Source: Bacteroidota bacterium
GTDB taxonomy: Bacteria > Bacteroidota > Bacteroidia > Bacteroidales > B18-G4
DNA: 5,719 nucleotides
Assembly: GCA_030635045.1 (NCBI GenBank)
Contig: DAOVZP010000128.1
Span: forward strand, 1-5,719
Direction: 5' to 3'
Shown: positions 1 to 5,318 of the stretch, one piece after another
How the letters are laid out: every line of letters starts with the position of its first letter
Position numbering within the stretch: the stretch's first letter is position 1
Notes under the pieces: model-generated
What the model was told of the DNA's origin: nothing
The model's database searches: none
Seen by the model: only the letters and a program-made list of their open reading frames with translations
Made by a program: the position numbers and the translations under genes

Positions 1-531
1 GGTCTTTTGGTGATCGTGAAAAACGATGATCGCCCCCGGCCGGGTGTATTTCCAGGTCTTCTCCAGGCAGGATCCCTGATCTACTCCGGCATCGTAATCT
101 CTGCTCAGCACGGTCCACATGATGATGTTGTATTGATCTCTTAAGGCTTTGTGCTGCGAGGGCTTCATTTTTCCGTAAGGTGGGCGGAAGAGGGTGCTTT
201 TTACCACCTTGCTGCACTTTTCCACGTTTGCGACATACTTTTTGGTTTCTGTTTCCCACCCCTTGAGGTGGTTGTAGCCATGGTTTCCCACCGCATGGCC
301 GGCAGAGAGGATCATTTGATAGATATCGGGGTGCTTATCCACATTTTCCCCAACACAGAAGAAAGTACCTTTCGCATCATATTGTTTAAGTATATCCAGG
401 ATGATCGGAGTGGTCACAGGATCGGGTCCGTCGTCGAAGGTGAGGTAAAGCTCATTGCCATCGGTGGGGATGTCCCATGTGAGGCCCTTCCCGCCCAGCA
501 TCCTGAGCCAGTATGGAGTGTTGAAAAGCAC
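1..531 (-). CDS. NodB-type polysaccharide deacetylase (3' end cut by window edge)
   Basis: This is the first 177 codons of a carbohydrate esterase family 4 / NodB-fold deacetylase, a metal-dependent enzyme class that removes acetyl groups from N-acetylated (or O-acetylated) glycans such as peptidoglycan or surface polysaccharide. The motifs seen are TFDDGPDP at residues 31-38 (catalytic base D33, metal ligand D34), H84 and H88 (metal ligands) in GNHGYNH, RPPYG at 116-120, WTVLSRDYD at 139-147, and VFHD at 170-173 with the late catalytic His. Motif 2 has Gly85 where Ser/Thr is usual. No signal peptide is visible; residues 5-22 (TPYWLRMLGGKGLTWDIP) match the short lead-in of cytoplasmic or membrane-associated Bacteroidota homologues. 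The start is GTG at 531-529, because a TAG lies in frame only 9 nt upstream and GGAGG precedes it. ATG at 501-499 is the alternative start. The gene follows the DUF2723 gene on the same strand, so co-transcription is likely. The true substrate is not determinable. Only the extreme C-terminus should be missing. Confidence 0.93.
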   Translation of the reverse strand, partial: MLFNTPYWLRMLGGKGLTWDIPTDGNELYLTFDDGPDPVTTPIILDILKQYDAKGTFFCVGENVDKHPDIYQMILSAGHAVGNHGYNHLKGWETETKKYVANVEKCSKVVKSTLFRPPYGKMKPSQHKALRDQYNIIMWTVLSRDYDAGVDQGSCLEKTWKYTRPGAIIVFHDHQKT

Positions 532-535
532 CTTG

Positions 536-540
536 CCTCC
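536..540 (-). promoter_or_regulatory. Shine-Dalgarno GGAGG before the GTG start
   Basis: On the minus strand GGAGG directly follows the DUF2723 stop codon and sits 4 nt before GTG at 531-529. It supports the GTG start and suggests translational coupling, since ribosomes terminating at 541-543 would be on top of it. The other starts in this window have no such motif, so it stands out, but the 4-nt spacing is shorter than optimal. Confidence 0.5.
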
Positions 541-3500
541 CTAATATCCCATCTGCCTGACGTAGATGTCGTAATAGTCGTTGAACAGCTGTTCGGCCTT
601 GTCTTCCATCTCCGTCTGCCGGTTATTGCGTGCAGTTTCTTTCACCTCGTGGGCCATGGAGAGGTAGTGCTTGCGCATGTCATCCACCATCAGGGCCTTT
701 TTCCCTTCAAAGCGGAAGTAATACCCAAGGTTCTGTTCAGTTACAGTGTACATCCCTTCCAGGATCTCCAGGCCTTTGTCTGTTGCACCTGCTTTGAGGT
801 ATGCATCGGCAAGGCCCAGGGTAAAATAGTTGTATGGGATACTTTCCCTCGGGACCAGTTCCATAGCCTTGTCGCAGACTATGATGGCAGAGTCCATCTT
901 GCCTTCTTTCACCAGTTCCAGGGCCAGGCGGCCGTATATATTCCGAAGGCTCATCGACATGCGGAGGTTGTCTTCGGAAAGGTATACATCCGGGTCTTCC
1001 ATCCCTGATCCGAACTTGTTCACGAGGTTGTCATAGAGGATGCCGGTGTTGATCCTTCCCAGATCCTGTCCACGTGTATTGCTTGTCTTTATGGGCAGAA
1101 GGCGGTATGCCATTCCTTCCACCTGGAAGTAGTCCTTCAGGCCGATATAAGCATCATTGCCCGTGGTGGTAGCAAAATACACCGGGCGCTCCCAGTTGTT
1201 GGTCGCCAGGAAGTCCATCAGGATGACATTGTTACGCTGTAATCCCCAACGGTTCAGGGTCCAGGTGATGGGCGTAATATAGCTTGCCAGCTCCGGCGGC
1301 ACTGTGCCGTTATTCACAACAGTGGCCGAGTCGGCAGTCAGCATGAATTTCTTGGTGGGGAAATAGTCGATGGTCATGCCGTCGCGGGTGAACTGCAGCC
1401 GGCTTTCGTCCTGTTGTATGATGTCGAACAAGGCCTTCACATCAACAAAATCCTTGATATTATCGTTTTCGATGATGTAAACCACATCGCGTGTGCCCTG
1501 CCGGTACTGGTCCTGGCTGAGCGAGATCGGCATAGGATCCGAGTCGTAGGCTTTGCGCACCATCTGGTCCACATACCAGTCGCCATTGAGCAGGCTGAGG
1601 TTGCAAACACGCACATCGGTGCGGATGCCTTCCACTTCCTGGGCGTACCACAGGGGGAATGTGTCGTTATCGCCATTGGTGAAGAGCACTGCGTTGGGGG
1701 CACAGGAATTGAGGTAGTTCTTGGCCATATCAAGGGCCGTATAGCGTCCCGCCCTGTTGTGGTCGTCCCAGCCCTGTGCTACCATAATGAGGGGCACGAT
1801 CATGCAAACGGCCGTGGAGGCGATGGCAGATGTCTTCAGGTCCACAAATTTCCTGAGCTGCTCGTAGAGTGCGAGCACACCCAGCCCTATCCAGATGGCA
1901 AAGGCAAAGAAAGATGCCGCATAGGCGTAATCCCGCTCCCTCGGCTGTGGAGAATGCTGGTTGAGGTAAATGGTGATAGCCATCCCGGTCATCAGGAAGA
2001 GCAGTGCCACCACCCAGCCGTCACGGGAACTGCGCCGGAAATGAAATACCAGCCCGATGATGCCGAGTATCATAGGGAGGAAATAAAATTTATTGCGGGC
2101 ATCGTTTTTGAAGTTATCCGGCAGCCCTGTCTGCGGCCCCAGCCTTGCTTCATCAAGAAAGGTGATGCCGCTGATCCAGTTGCCGTTGATGAGGTTGCCA
2201 TAGCCACCCTGCAGGTCGTTCTGCCTGCCGGTAAAATTCCACATGAAGTAGCGCCAGTACATATGGCCGAGCTGGTAACGGAAGAAGTACTGCAGGTTCT
2301 CACCGAAGGTGGGTATCTTCTCGCTATCCGGGTCGTTGCTGATCCCGGCCCAGTTCTTATAATCGTTAATGTAACGCTGCTCGGTGTTGTTCCACATACG
2401 TGGGAAGATGGTCATATGCCTGGGATCGTACACCGACACAGTACCTTTTTTCTTGTCGATGATAACATATTCCCCGGCCCTGTTGTCGCGGCGGTAAACA
2501 GGATTACCATCTTTGCGTTCTATCACCTCGGCATTATAATATTGTCCGTAAATTTTCGGCCAGTCGCCATATTGCTCACGGTTGAGGTACGACAGCAGGC
2601 TGATGGCATCCTTGGGGCTGTTCTCGTTGATGGGTGTGGCCGCATTGGAGCGAATGATCAGCATGATAAAAGAGGAGTAGCCGATGAGGAGGAACACTAT
2701 CGACAGTATGATAGTGTTCTGCATAGCACCCTTTGTGCGGGTGAACCAGAACATGGCCGCCACGGCGCCGACCACGATAAGCCGGATGAGGAATGAGCCT
2801 GCGGAGGATGACTCCAGCAGTATGAGCAGGGCCATGATGCCGCCCAGCACATACACCAGGATAAGCATGGAGGGTATCTTGCGGCGGTTATAGAGTATGC
2901 CGGCTGCCAGCAGCCCGATGAGCAGCAGGGCAAAGAATACCGTTCCGGTGTGGAAGGGCAGACCGAGGCTGTTCACGAACAGAAGCTCGGTGGTGGCAAA
3001 AAGCTTGACCACCTCGGGGATGATGCCGTACATTACCGCGGACAGGATCACGATGCTGGCTCCGAAGGCGATGATAGCACCCTTGCGTGTGGGGTTAAAT
3101 CTTTTGTAATAGTATACCAGGGTGATGGCCGGGATGGCCAGCAGGTTGAGCAGGTGTACCCCGATGGAAAGGCCCATGAGGTATGCTATGAGGATCAGCC
3201 AGCGGTCGGAATGCTTTTCGTCCGATATACGTTCCCACTTGAGGATGGCCCAGAATACAATGGCCGTAAAGAATGAAGACATGGCATACACCTCGCCTTC
3301 AACAGCTGAGAACCAGAATGAATCAGAAAAGGTATAGGCCAGTGAGCCTACGATGCCGGCACCATAGATGGCAAACATATGTCCGCGTTGCAGCTCTTTT
3401 CCTTTCTCATAGAGTTTCCTTGCCAGCATCACGATGCTCCAGTACAGGAAGAGGATGGTGAAGGAGGAGGAGAGTGCCGACATGGTGTTCACCATGCGGG

Positions 3501-3726
3501 CTACCAGGGCAGTGTCGCCAAAGGCAAAAAGGCTGAAGAAGCGCCCCAGTAGCTGAAACAGCGGTGCTCCCGGCGGGTGGCCGACCTGCAGCTTATAGGC
3601 CGTGGCAATGTACTCCCCACAGTCCCAGAAGCTGGCCGTGGGCTCAGAAGTGATGATATACACCATCGACGCCAGAAGAAATATGAGCCATCCGATGATG
3701 TTATTGAGCTTGTTGAAGTAATTCAT
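541..3726 (-). CDS. DUF2723 (TMEM260-like) multi-pass membrane protein, putative GT-C glycosyltransferase
   Basis: This 1061-residue protein belongs to the DUF2723 family, the group containing eukaryotic TMEM260, a known O-mannosyltransferase; Bacteroidota homologues are usually of this length. Residues 11-27 form a first membrane helix. An acidic loop FWDCGEY (33-39) follows, then GHPPGAPLF (49-57), as in GT-C enzymes whose first extracytoplasmic loop carries the catalytic acid. More hydrophobic helices are seen at about 80-101, 117-135, 150-163, 176-207, 217-236, 263-279, 286-303, 313-328, 338-357, 549-562, 571-588, 603-620 and 632-649. The conserved blocks QPRERDYAY (594-602) and NGDNDTFPLWY (684-694) are present. 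After about 655 the protein is soluble, probably periplasmic, with TPR-like helices around 933-1005. It probably transfers a sugar from a polyprenyl donor to proteins or glycans at the periplasmic face; this is inference from the family. ATG at 3726-3724 has an A/T-rich leader with no Shine-Dalgarno. The gene is intact. Confidence 0.93.
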   Translation of the reverse strand: MNYFNKLNNIIGWLIFLLASMVYIITSEPTASFWDCGEYIATAYKLQVGHPPGAPLFQLLGRFFSLFAFGDTALVARMVNTMSALSSSFTILFLYWSIVMLARKLYEKGKELQRGHMFAIYGAGIVGSLAYTFSDSFWFSAVEGEVYAMSSFFTAIVFWAILKWERISDEKHSDRWLILIAYLMGLSIGVHLLNLLAIPAITLVYYYKRFNPTRKGAIIAFGASIVILSAVMYGIIPEVVKLFATTELLFVNSLGLPFHTGTVFFALLLIGLLAAGILYNRRKIPSMLILVYVLGGIMALLILLESSSAGSFLIRLIVVGAVAAMFWFTRTKGAMQNTIILSIVFLLIGYSSFIMLIIRSNAATPINENSPKDAISLLSYLNREQYGDWPKIYGQYYNAEVIERKDGNPVYRRDNRAGEYVIIDKKKGTVSVYDPRHMTIFPRMWNNTEQRYINDYKNWAGISNDPDSEKIPTFGENLQYFFRYQLGHMYWRYFMWNFTGRQNDLQGGYGNLINGNWISGITFLDEARLGPQTGLPDNFKNDARNKFYFLPMILGIIGLVFHFRRSSRDGWVVALLFLMTGMAITIYLNQHSPQPRERDYAYAASFFAFAIWIGLGVLALYEQLRKFVDLKTSAIASTAVCMIVPLIMVAQGWDDHNRAGRYTALDMAKNYLNSCAPNAVLFTNGDNDTFPLWYAQEVEGIRTDVRVCNLSLLNGDWYVDQMVRKAYDSDPMPISLSQDQYRQGTRDVVYIIENDNIKDFVDVKALFDIIQQDESRLQFTRDGMTIDYFPTKKFMLTADSATVVNNGTVPPELASYITPITWTLNRWGLQRNNVILMDFLATNNWERPVYFATTTGNDAYIGLKDYFQVEGMAYRLLPIKTSNTRGQDLGRINTGILYDNLVNKFGSGMEDPDVYLSEDNLRMSMSLRNIYGRLALELVKEGKMDSAIIVCDKAMELVPRESIPYNYFTLGLADAYLKAGATDKGLEILEGMYTVTEQNLGYYFRFEGKKALMVDDMRKHYLSMAHEVKETARNNRQTEMEDKAEQLFNDYYDIYVRQMGY

Positions 3727-3752
3727 TCGTTGGAGGTATTTATTTAGGGTGG

Positions 3753-3760
3753 TAAAGATA
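3753..3760 (-). promoter_or_regulatory. Possible -7 element for the DUF2723 gene
   Basis: On the minus strand TATCTTTA lies about 26 nt before the DUF2723 ATG and differs from the Bacteroidota -7 consensus TAnnTTTG at its last base only. No convincing TTG/TTTG -33 element is found 19-21 nt upstream, so this is a weak call. It lies outside the inverted-repeat unit that begins at 3793. Confidence 0.3.
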
Positions 3761-3792
3761 GCAAAATTCGCACTTCGCCATTTACTATAAGT

Positions 3793-3835
3793 GTTGAGGG
3801 TTGAGGGTTGAGTGTTGAGTTAGTGATTAGTTTTA
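3793..3835 (+). repeat. Left inverted repeat: four tandem GTTGAGK 7-mers plus extension
   Basis: The units are GTTGAGG (3793-3799), GTTGAGG (3800-3806), GTTGAGT (3807-3813) and GTTGAGT (3814-3820), followed by TAGTGATTAGTTTTA (3821-3835). The reverse complement of 4286-4328 matches all of this except four positions. The outer two units carry G in place of T at their last base. Confidence 0.9.
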
Positions 3836-3851
3836 GAGTTGCTACTTACTT

Positions 3852-4202
3852 TTAACTCAAACTCTTTTGCGCTGTCTTAACTATTGCTGTTGTGATATTG
3901 ATAATATTGATAATTTCTTCCTTAAAATATGTTAGGTCGTACTGGACTATTTTACTTTGATCTAACAACTTAAGCCAATATTGTGTTTCCCGGGCTTCTT
4001 TTGAAGCAATTGACATTTTATAAGCAAAATCTCTTTTACTAAATGCAGCAGATGCTTCATGAACATTTGCTCCAATACTAGTAGCACTTCTTAATAATTG
4101 TTTGGATATAATGTACTCATTATCAATTTGTAATTGGTTAAAGAGTTCAATGATTTTCAATGAGAACTGAAAAGTTCTATCAAGAATTTTTGGCTTGTCC
4201 AT
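3852..4202 (-). CDS. Four-helix bundle protein (23S rRNA-intervening sequence protein family)
   Basis: This 116-residue protein has the full hallmarks and usual length of the four-helix-bundle/IVP family. It has an N-terminal amphipathic helix (about 9-25), the block RSATSIGANVHEA (38-50), the block KMSIASKEARETQYWLKLL (62-80), and a last helix (about 91-112). The family was first found as ORFs inside 23S rRNA intervening sequences; a relative, Avd, is the accessory protein of diversity-generating retroelements. The proteins are small, oligomeric and basic enough to suggest nucleic-acid binding, but the cellular role of free-standing members is not known. ATG at 4202-4200 is the only sensible start; there is no Shine-Dalgarno. 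The coding region is much more AT-rich by eye than gpmA or the DUF2723 gene, and it is enclosed by inverted 7-mer arrays, which suggests acquisition as a unit. It lies on the same strand as the DUF2723 gene but ends 126 nt before it, so it is not clearly in that operon. Confidence 0.93.
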   Translation of the reverse strand: MDKPKILDRTFQFSLKIIELFNQLQIDNEYIISKQLLRSATSIGANVHEASAAFSKRDFAYKMSIASKEARETQYWLKLLDQSKIVQYDLTYFKEEIINIINITTAIVKTAQKSLS

Positions 4203-4285
4203 GCTAATAAGATTGTTCTACTTATTAATACCCATTTTGAGAAAATGTCGCACTAAAAGCAGAATAATCTTCCTAGCTAATCACT

Positions 4286-4328
4286 TAAAACTTATAACTA
4301 ACTCAACACTCAACACTCAACACTCAAC
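4286..4328 (-). repeat. Right inverted repeat: four perfect ACTCAAC 7-mers plus extension
   Basis: ACTCAAC is repeated four times without change (4301-4307, 4308-4314, 4315-4321, 4322-4328) and is preceded by TAAAACTTATAACTA (4286-4300). Read on the minus strand this matches 3793-3835 at 39 of 43 positions. The array ends about 11 nt before the likely -33 element of gpmA. Confidence 0.9.
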
Positions 4329-4339
4329 CCTTTTTAAGA

Positions 4340-4369
4340 TTGTTGATAGCAGAAACTTTACTAATTTTG
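4340..4369 (+). promoter_or_regulatory. Probable Bacteroidota-type promoter of gpmA
   Basis: TAATTTTG (4362-4369) matches the -7 consensus TAnnTTTG exactly, and TTG (4340-4342) lies 19 nt upstream, the expected spacing for a -33 element. Transcription would begin near 4375, leaving an A-rich leader of only 10-15 nt before the ATG at 4387. It lies wholly outside the inverted-repeat unit. Confidence 0.6.
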
Positions 4370-4386
4370 AAAAAAATATCAAAAAG

Positions 4387-5133
4387 ATGTATAAGTTAAT
4401 TTTACTCCGCCACGGCCAATCCGAATGGAACAAAGAAAACCGCTTTACCGGATGGAAAGATGTCGGGCTCTCGGAGCAGGGTGTGGAGGAGGCCAAGAAG
4501 GCCGGGATAGTATTAAAAGAAAATGGCATAAGCCCAAAGGTGGCCTTCACCTCATACCTCAACAGGGCGATTAAAACCCTCTGGCTGGCGTTGGAGCGCA
4601 TGGACCTCATGTGGATTCCGGTGCACCGTAGCTGGAGGCTCAACGAGAAGCATTATGGAATGCTGCAGGGACTGAACAAGGCGGAAACCGCCCAAAAGTA
4701 CGGCGATGAGCAGGTACTGCTGTGGCGAAGAAGTTTCGACGTGCCACCACCACCCATAGAAGAAGACAACCCGCTGAATGCGAAGTTCGACCCGCGCTAT
4801 GCCGGACTCGACGATAAAGATATCCCTCGCACAGAAAGCCTCAAGGAGGTGATCGGCAGGATGGTGCCGTACTGGAACGAAGAGATCAGGCCTTCCCTGA
4901 AAGAAAATGGAGAGGTGCTGGTAGCTGCCCACGGCAACAGCCTGCGCGCAGTGGTCATGTACCTCAAGAACATGAGCGAAGACGAGATACTGACGTTCAA
5001 CATCCCCACCGGGATCCCGTATATATTTGAGTTCGACGACGACATGAACTACGTAAAGGACTACTTTATCGGCGATCCGGAGGAGATTAAGAAGCTGATG
5101 GAGCAGGTGGCGAATCAAGCGAAAAAGTCATAA
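4387..5133 (+). CDS. gpmA: 2,3-bisphosphoglycerate-dependent phosphoglycerate mutase
   Basis: This cytoplasmic glycolytic/gluconeogenic enzyme interconverts 3- and 2-phosphoglycerate through a phosphohistidine. The 248-residue product has the histidine-phosphatase signature LLRHGQSEWN at 6-15. H9 is the phosphorylated histidine, and R8, R60 (SYLNRAIKT), E87 (LNEKHYG) and H182 (VAAHGNSLRA) form the catalytic pocket. They sit two residues before their E. coli GpmA equivalents (H11, R62, E89, H184). GLSEQG (27-32) and the Lys-rich C-terminal tail (KLMEQVANQAKKS) are also typical of the dimeric/tetrameric cofactor-dependent class. The reading frame is open further upstream to 4195, but homology begins at this ATG and the promoter at 4340-4369 lies inside that extension, so the short start is preferred. 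There is no Shine-Dalgarno; the leader is A-rich as is usual in Bacteroidota. The gene is divergent from the DUF2723 operon and flanked on both sides by inverted 7-mer arrays. It is intact. Confidence 0.97.
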   Translation: MYKLILLRHGQSEWNKENRFTGWKDVGLSEQGVEEAKKAGIVLKENGISPKVAFTSYLNRAIKTLWLALERMDLMWIPVHRSWRLNEKHYGMLQGLNKAETAQKYGDEQVLLWRRSFDVPPPPIEEDNPLNAKFDPRYAGLDDKDIPRTESLKEVIGRMVPYWNEEIRPSLKENGEVLVAAHGNSLRAVVMYLKNMSEDEILTFNIPTGIPYIFEFDDDMNYVKDYFIGDPEEIKKLMEQVANQAKKS

Positions 5134-5143
5134 ATGACTTTTT
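5122..5143 (+). terminator. Perfect hairpin overlapping the gpmA stop codon
   Basis: AAAAAGTCA (5122-5130) and TGACTTTTT (5135-5143) are exact reverse complements separated by TAAA, giving a 9-bp stem with a 4-nt loop. The stop codon TAA (5131-5133) is in the loop, and the stem encodes the final Lys-Lys-Ser. The T run is part of the stem, as in A-tract/U-tract bidirectional terminators. The stem has only two G-C pairs, so it is weak and its role is uncertain. Confidence 0.4.
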
Positions 5144-5176
5144 AAACCCTAAATTCTAAACTCTAAATCCTAAACA
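5144..5176 (+). repeat. Left arm: four tandem CTAAAYY-type 7-mers
   Basis: The units are CTAAATT (5149-5155), CTAAACT (5156-5162), CTAAATC (5163-5169) and CTAAACA (5170-5176), preceded by AAACC. The CTAAA core is constant and the last two bases vary. It begins one base after the gpmA stop-codon hairpin. Confidence 0.85.
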
Positions 5177-5255
5177 AATAGAAAATTCAAATGCTCAAAT
5201 GTTTCAAACAAATGACTGAACCGTTTCCGTATTTGGGATTTGGGAAATTTGAGCT

Positions 5256-5288
5256 TATTTAGAATTTAGGATTTAGAGCTTAGGGTTT
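5256..5288 (-). repeat. Right arm: inverted CTAAAYY-type 7-mers
   Basis: Read on the minus strand from 5283 the units are CTAAGCT, CTAAATC, CTAAATT and CTAAATA (down to 5256), with AAACC at the outer end (5288-5284). The order of variable bases differs from the left arm, so the arms pair through the constant cores more than through the variable positions. Confidence 0.85.
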
Positions 5289-5318
5289 TAATGTAAATAA
5301 TAAGCACAAGATTTAAAT

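Larger units (their letters stand above)
3793..4328. mobile_element. Inverted-repeat-bounded unit carrying a four-helix-bundle gene (putative small mobile or IVS-like element)
   Basis: A 536-bp AT-rich unit has ends that are inverted copies of each other: four 7-mers plus a 15-nt extension on each side, 39 of 43 positions matching by hand alignment. Its only gene is the four-helix-bundle ORF. It sits between two divergent genes; without it their starts would be only about 124 bp apart. No target-site duplication is seen next to either end, and no transposase is encoded, so mobility is inferred from architecture alone. The architecture recalls the intervening sequences of some bacterial 23S rRNA genes, where a protein of this same family is enclosed by complementary ends. 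This copy is not inside an rRNA gene. Confidence 0.5.
5144..5288. repeat. ORF-less imperfect palindrome with inverted 7-mer arrays (MITE-like)
   Basis: This stretch of about 145 bp fills most of the gap between gpmA and the phosphatase gene. Its outer arms (5144-5176 and 5256-5288) are inverted copies, 27 of 33 positions matching by hand, each with four CTAAAYY-type 7-mers. The inner part continues the symmetry: GCTCAAAT at 5193-5200 is met by its complement at 5247-5254, with CAAAT-rich repeats (such as TCAAATG and CCAAATC in opposite orientation) around it. No gene is seen in it. It could fold into a long hairpin in RNA and may serve as a terminator or stability element, or be a non-autonomous mobile sequence. 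Confidence 0.7.

Noticed and set aside
151..1008. A 285-codon plus-strand open frame
   Set aside because: It is antisense to both the deacetylase and the end of the DUF2723 gene, whose motifs are unmistakable; no domain is recognisable in it.
1414..2796. A 460-codon open frame on the plus strand antisense to the DUF2723 gene
   Set aside because: It lies wholly within a clearly real gene on the other strand, its protein is rich in His/Val/Glu runs typical of antisense reading, and it has no recognisable domain or initiation signal.
3836..3858. Small hairpin GAGTT/AACTC just after the four-helix-bundle stop codon
   Set aside because: It has only 5 bp with a 13-nt loop; too weak to call a terminator.
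3793..4328. Diversity-generating retroelement, because Avd belongs to the four-helix-bundle family
   Set aside because: There is no reverse transcriptase, template/variable repeat pair or target gene in the window.
4301..4328. CRISPR-like array
   Set aside because: The repeats are 7 bp and directly abutting with no spacers, and no cas genes are present.
4195..4386. N-terminal extension of gpmA by 64 codons
   Set aside because: It would be translated through the ACTCAAC array and the probable promoter; GpmA homology and the usual 248-residue length start at the ATG at 4387.
4552..5118. 188-codon minus-strand open frame inside gpmA
   Set aside because: It is antisense to an intact enzyme gene with all catalytic residues; no independent support.
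5256..5288. Plant-type telomere repeat (resembles TTTAGGG)
   Set aside because: Only one unit approaches TTTAGGG, the others vary, the array is short and inverted, and it lies between two bacterial genes.
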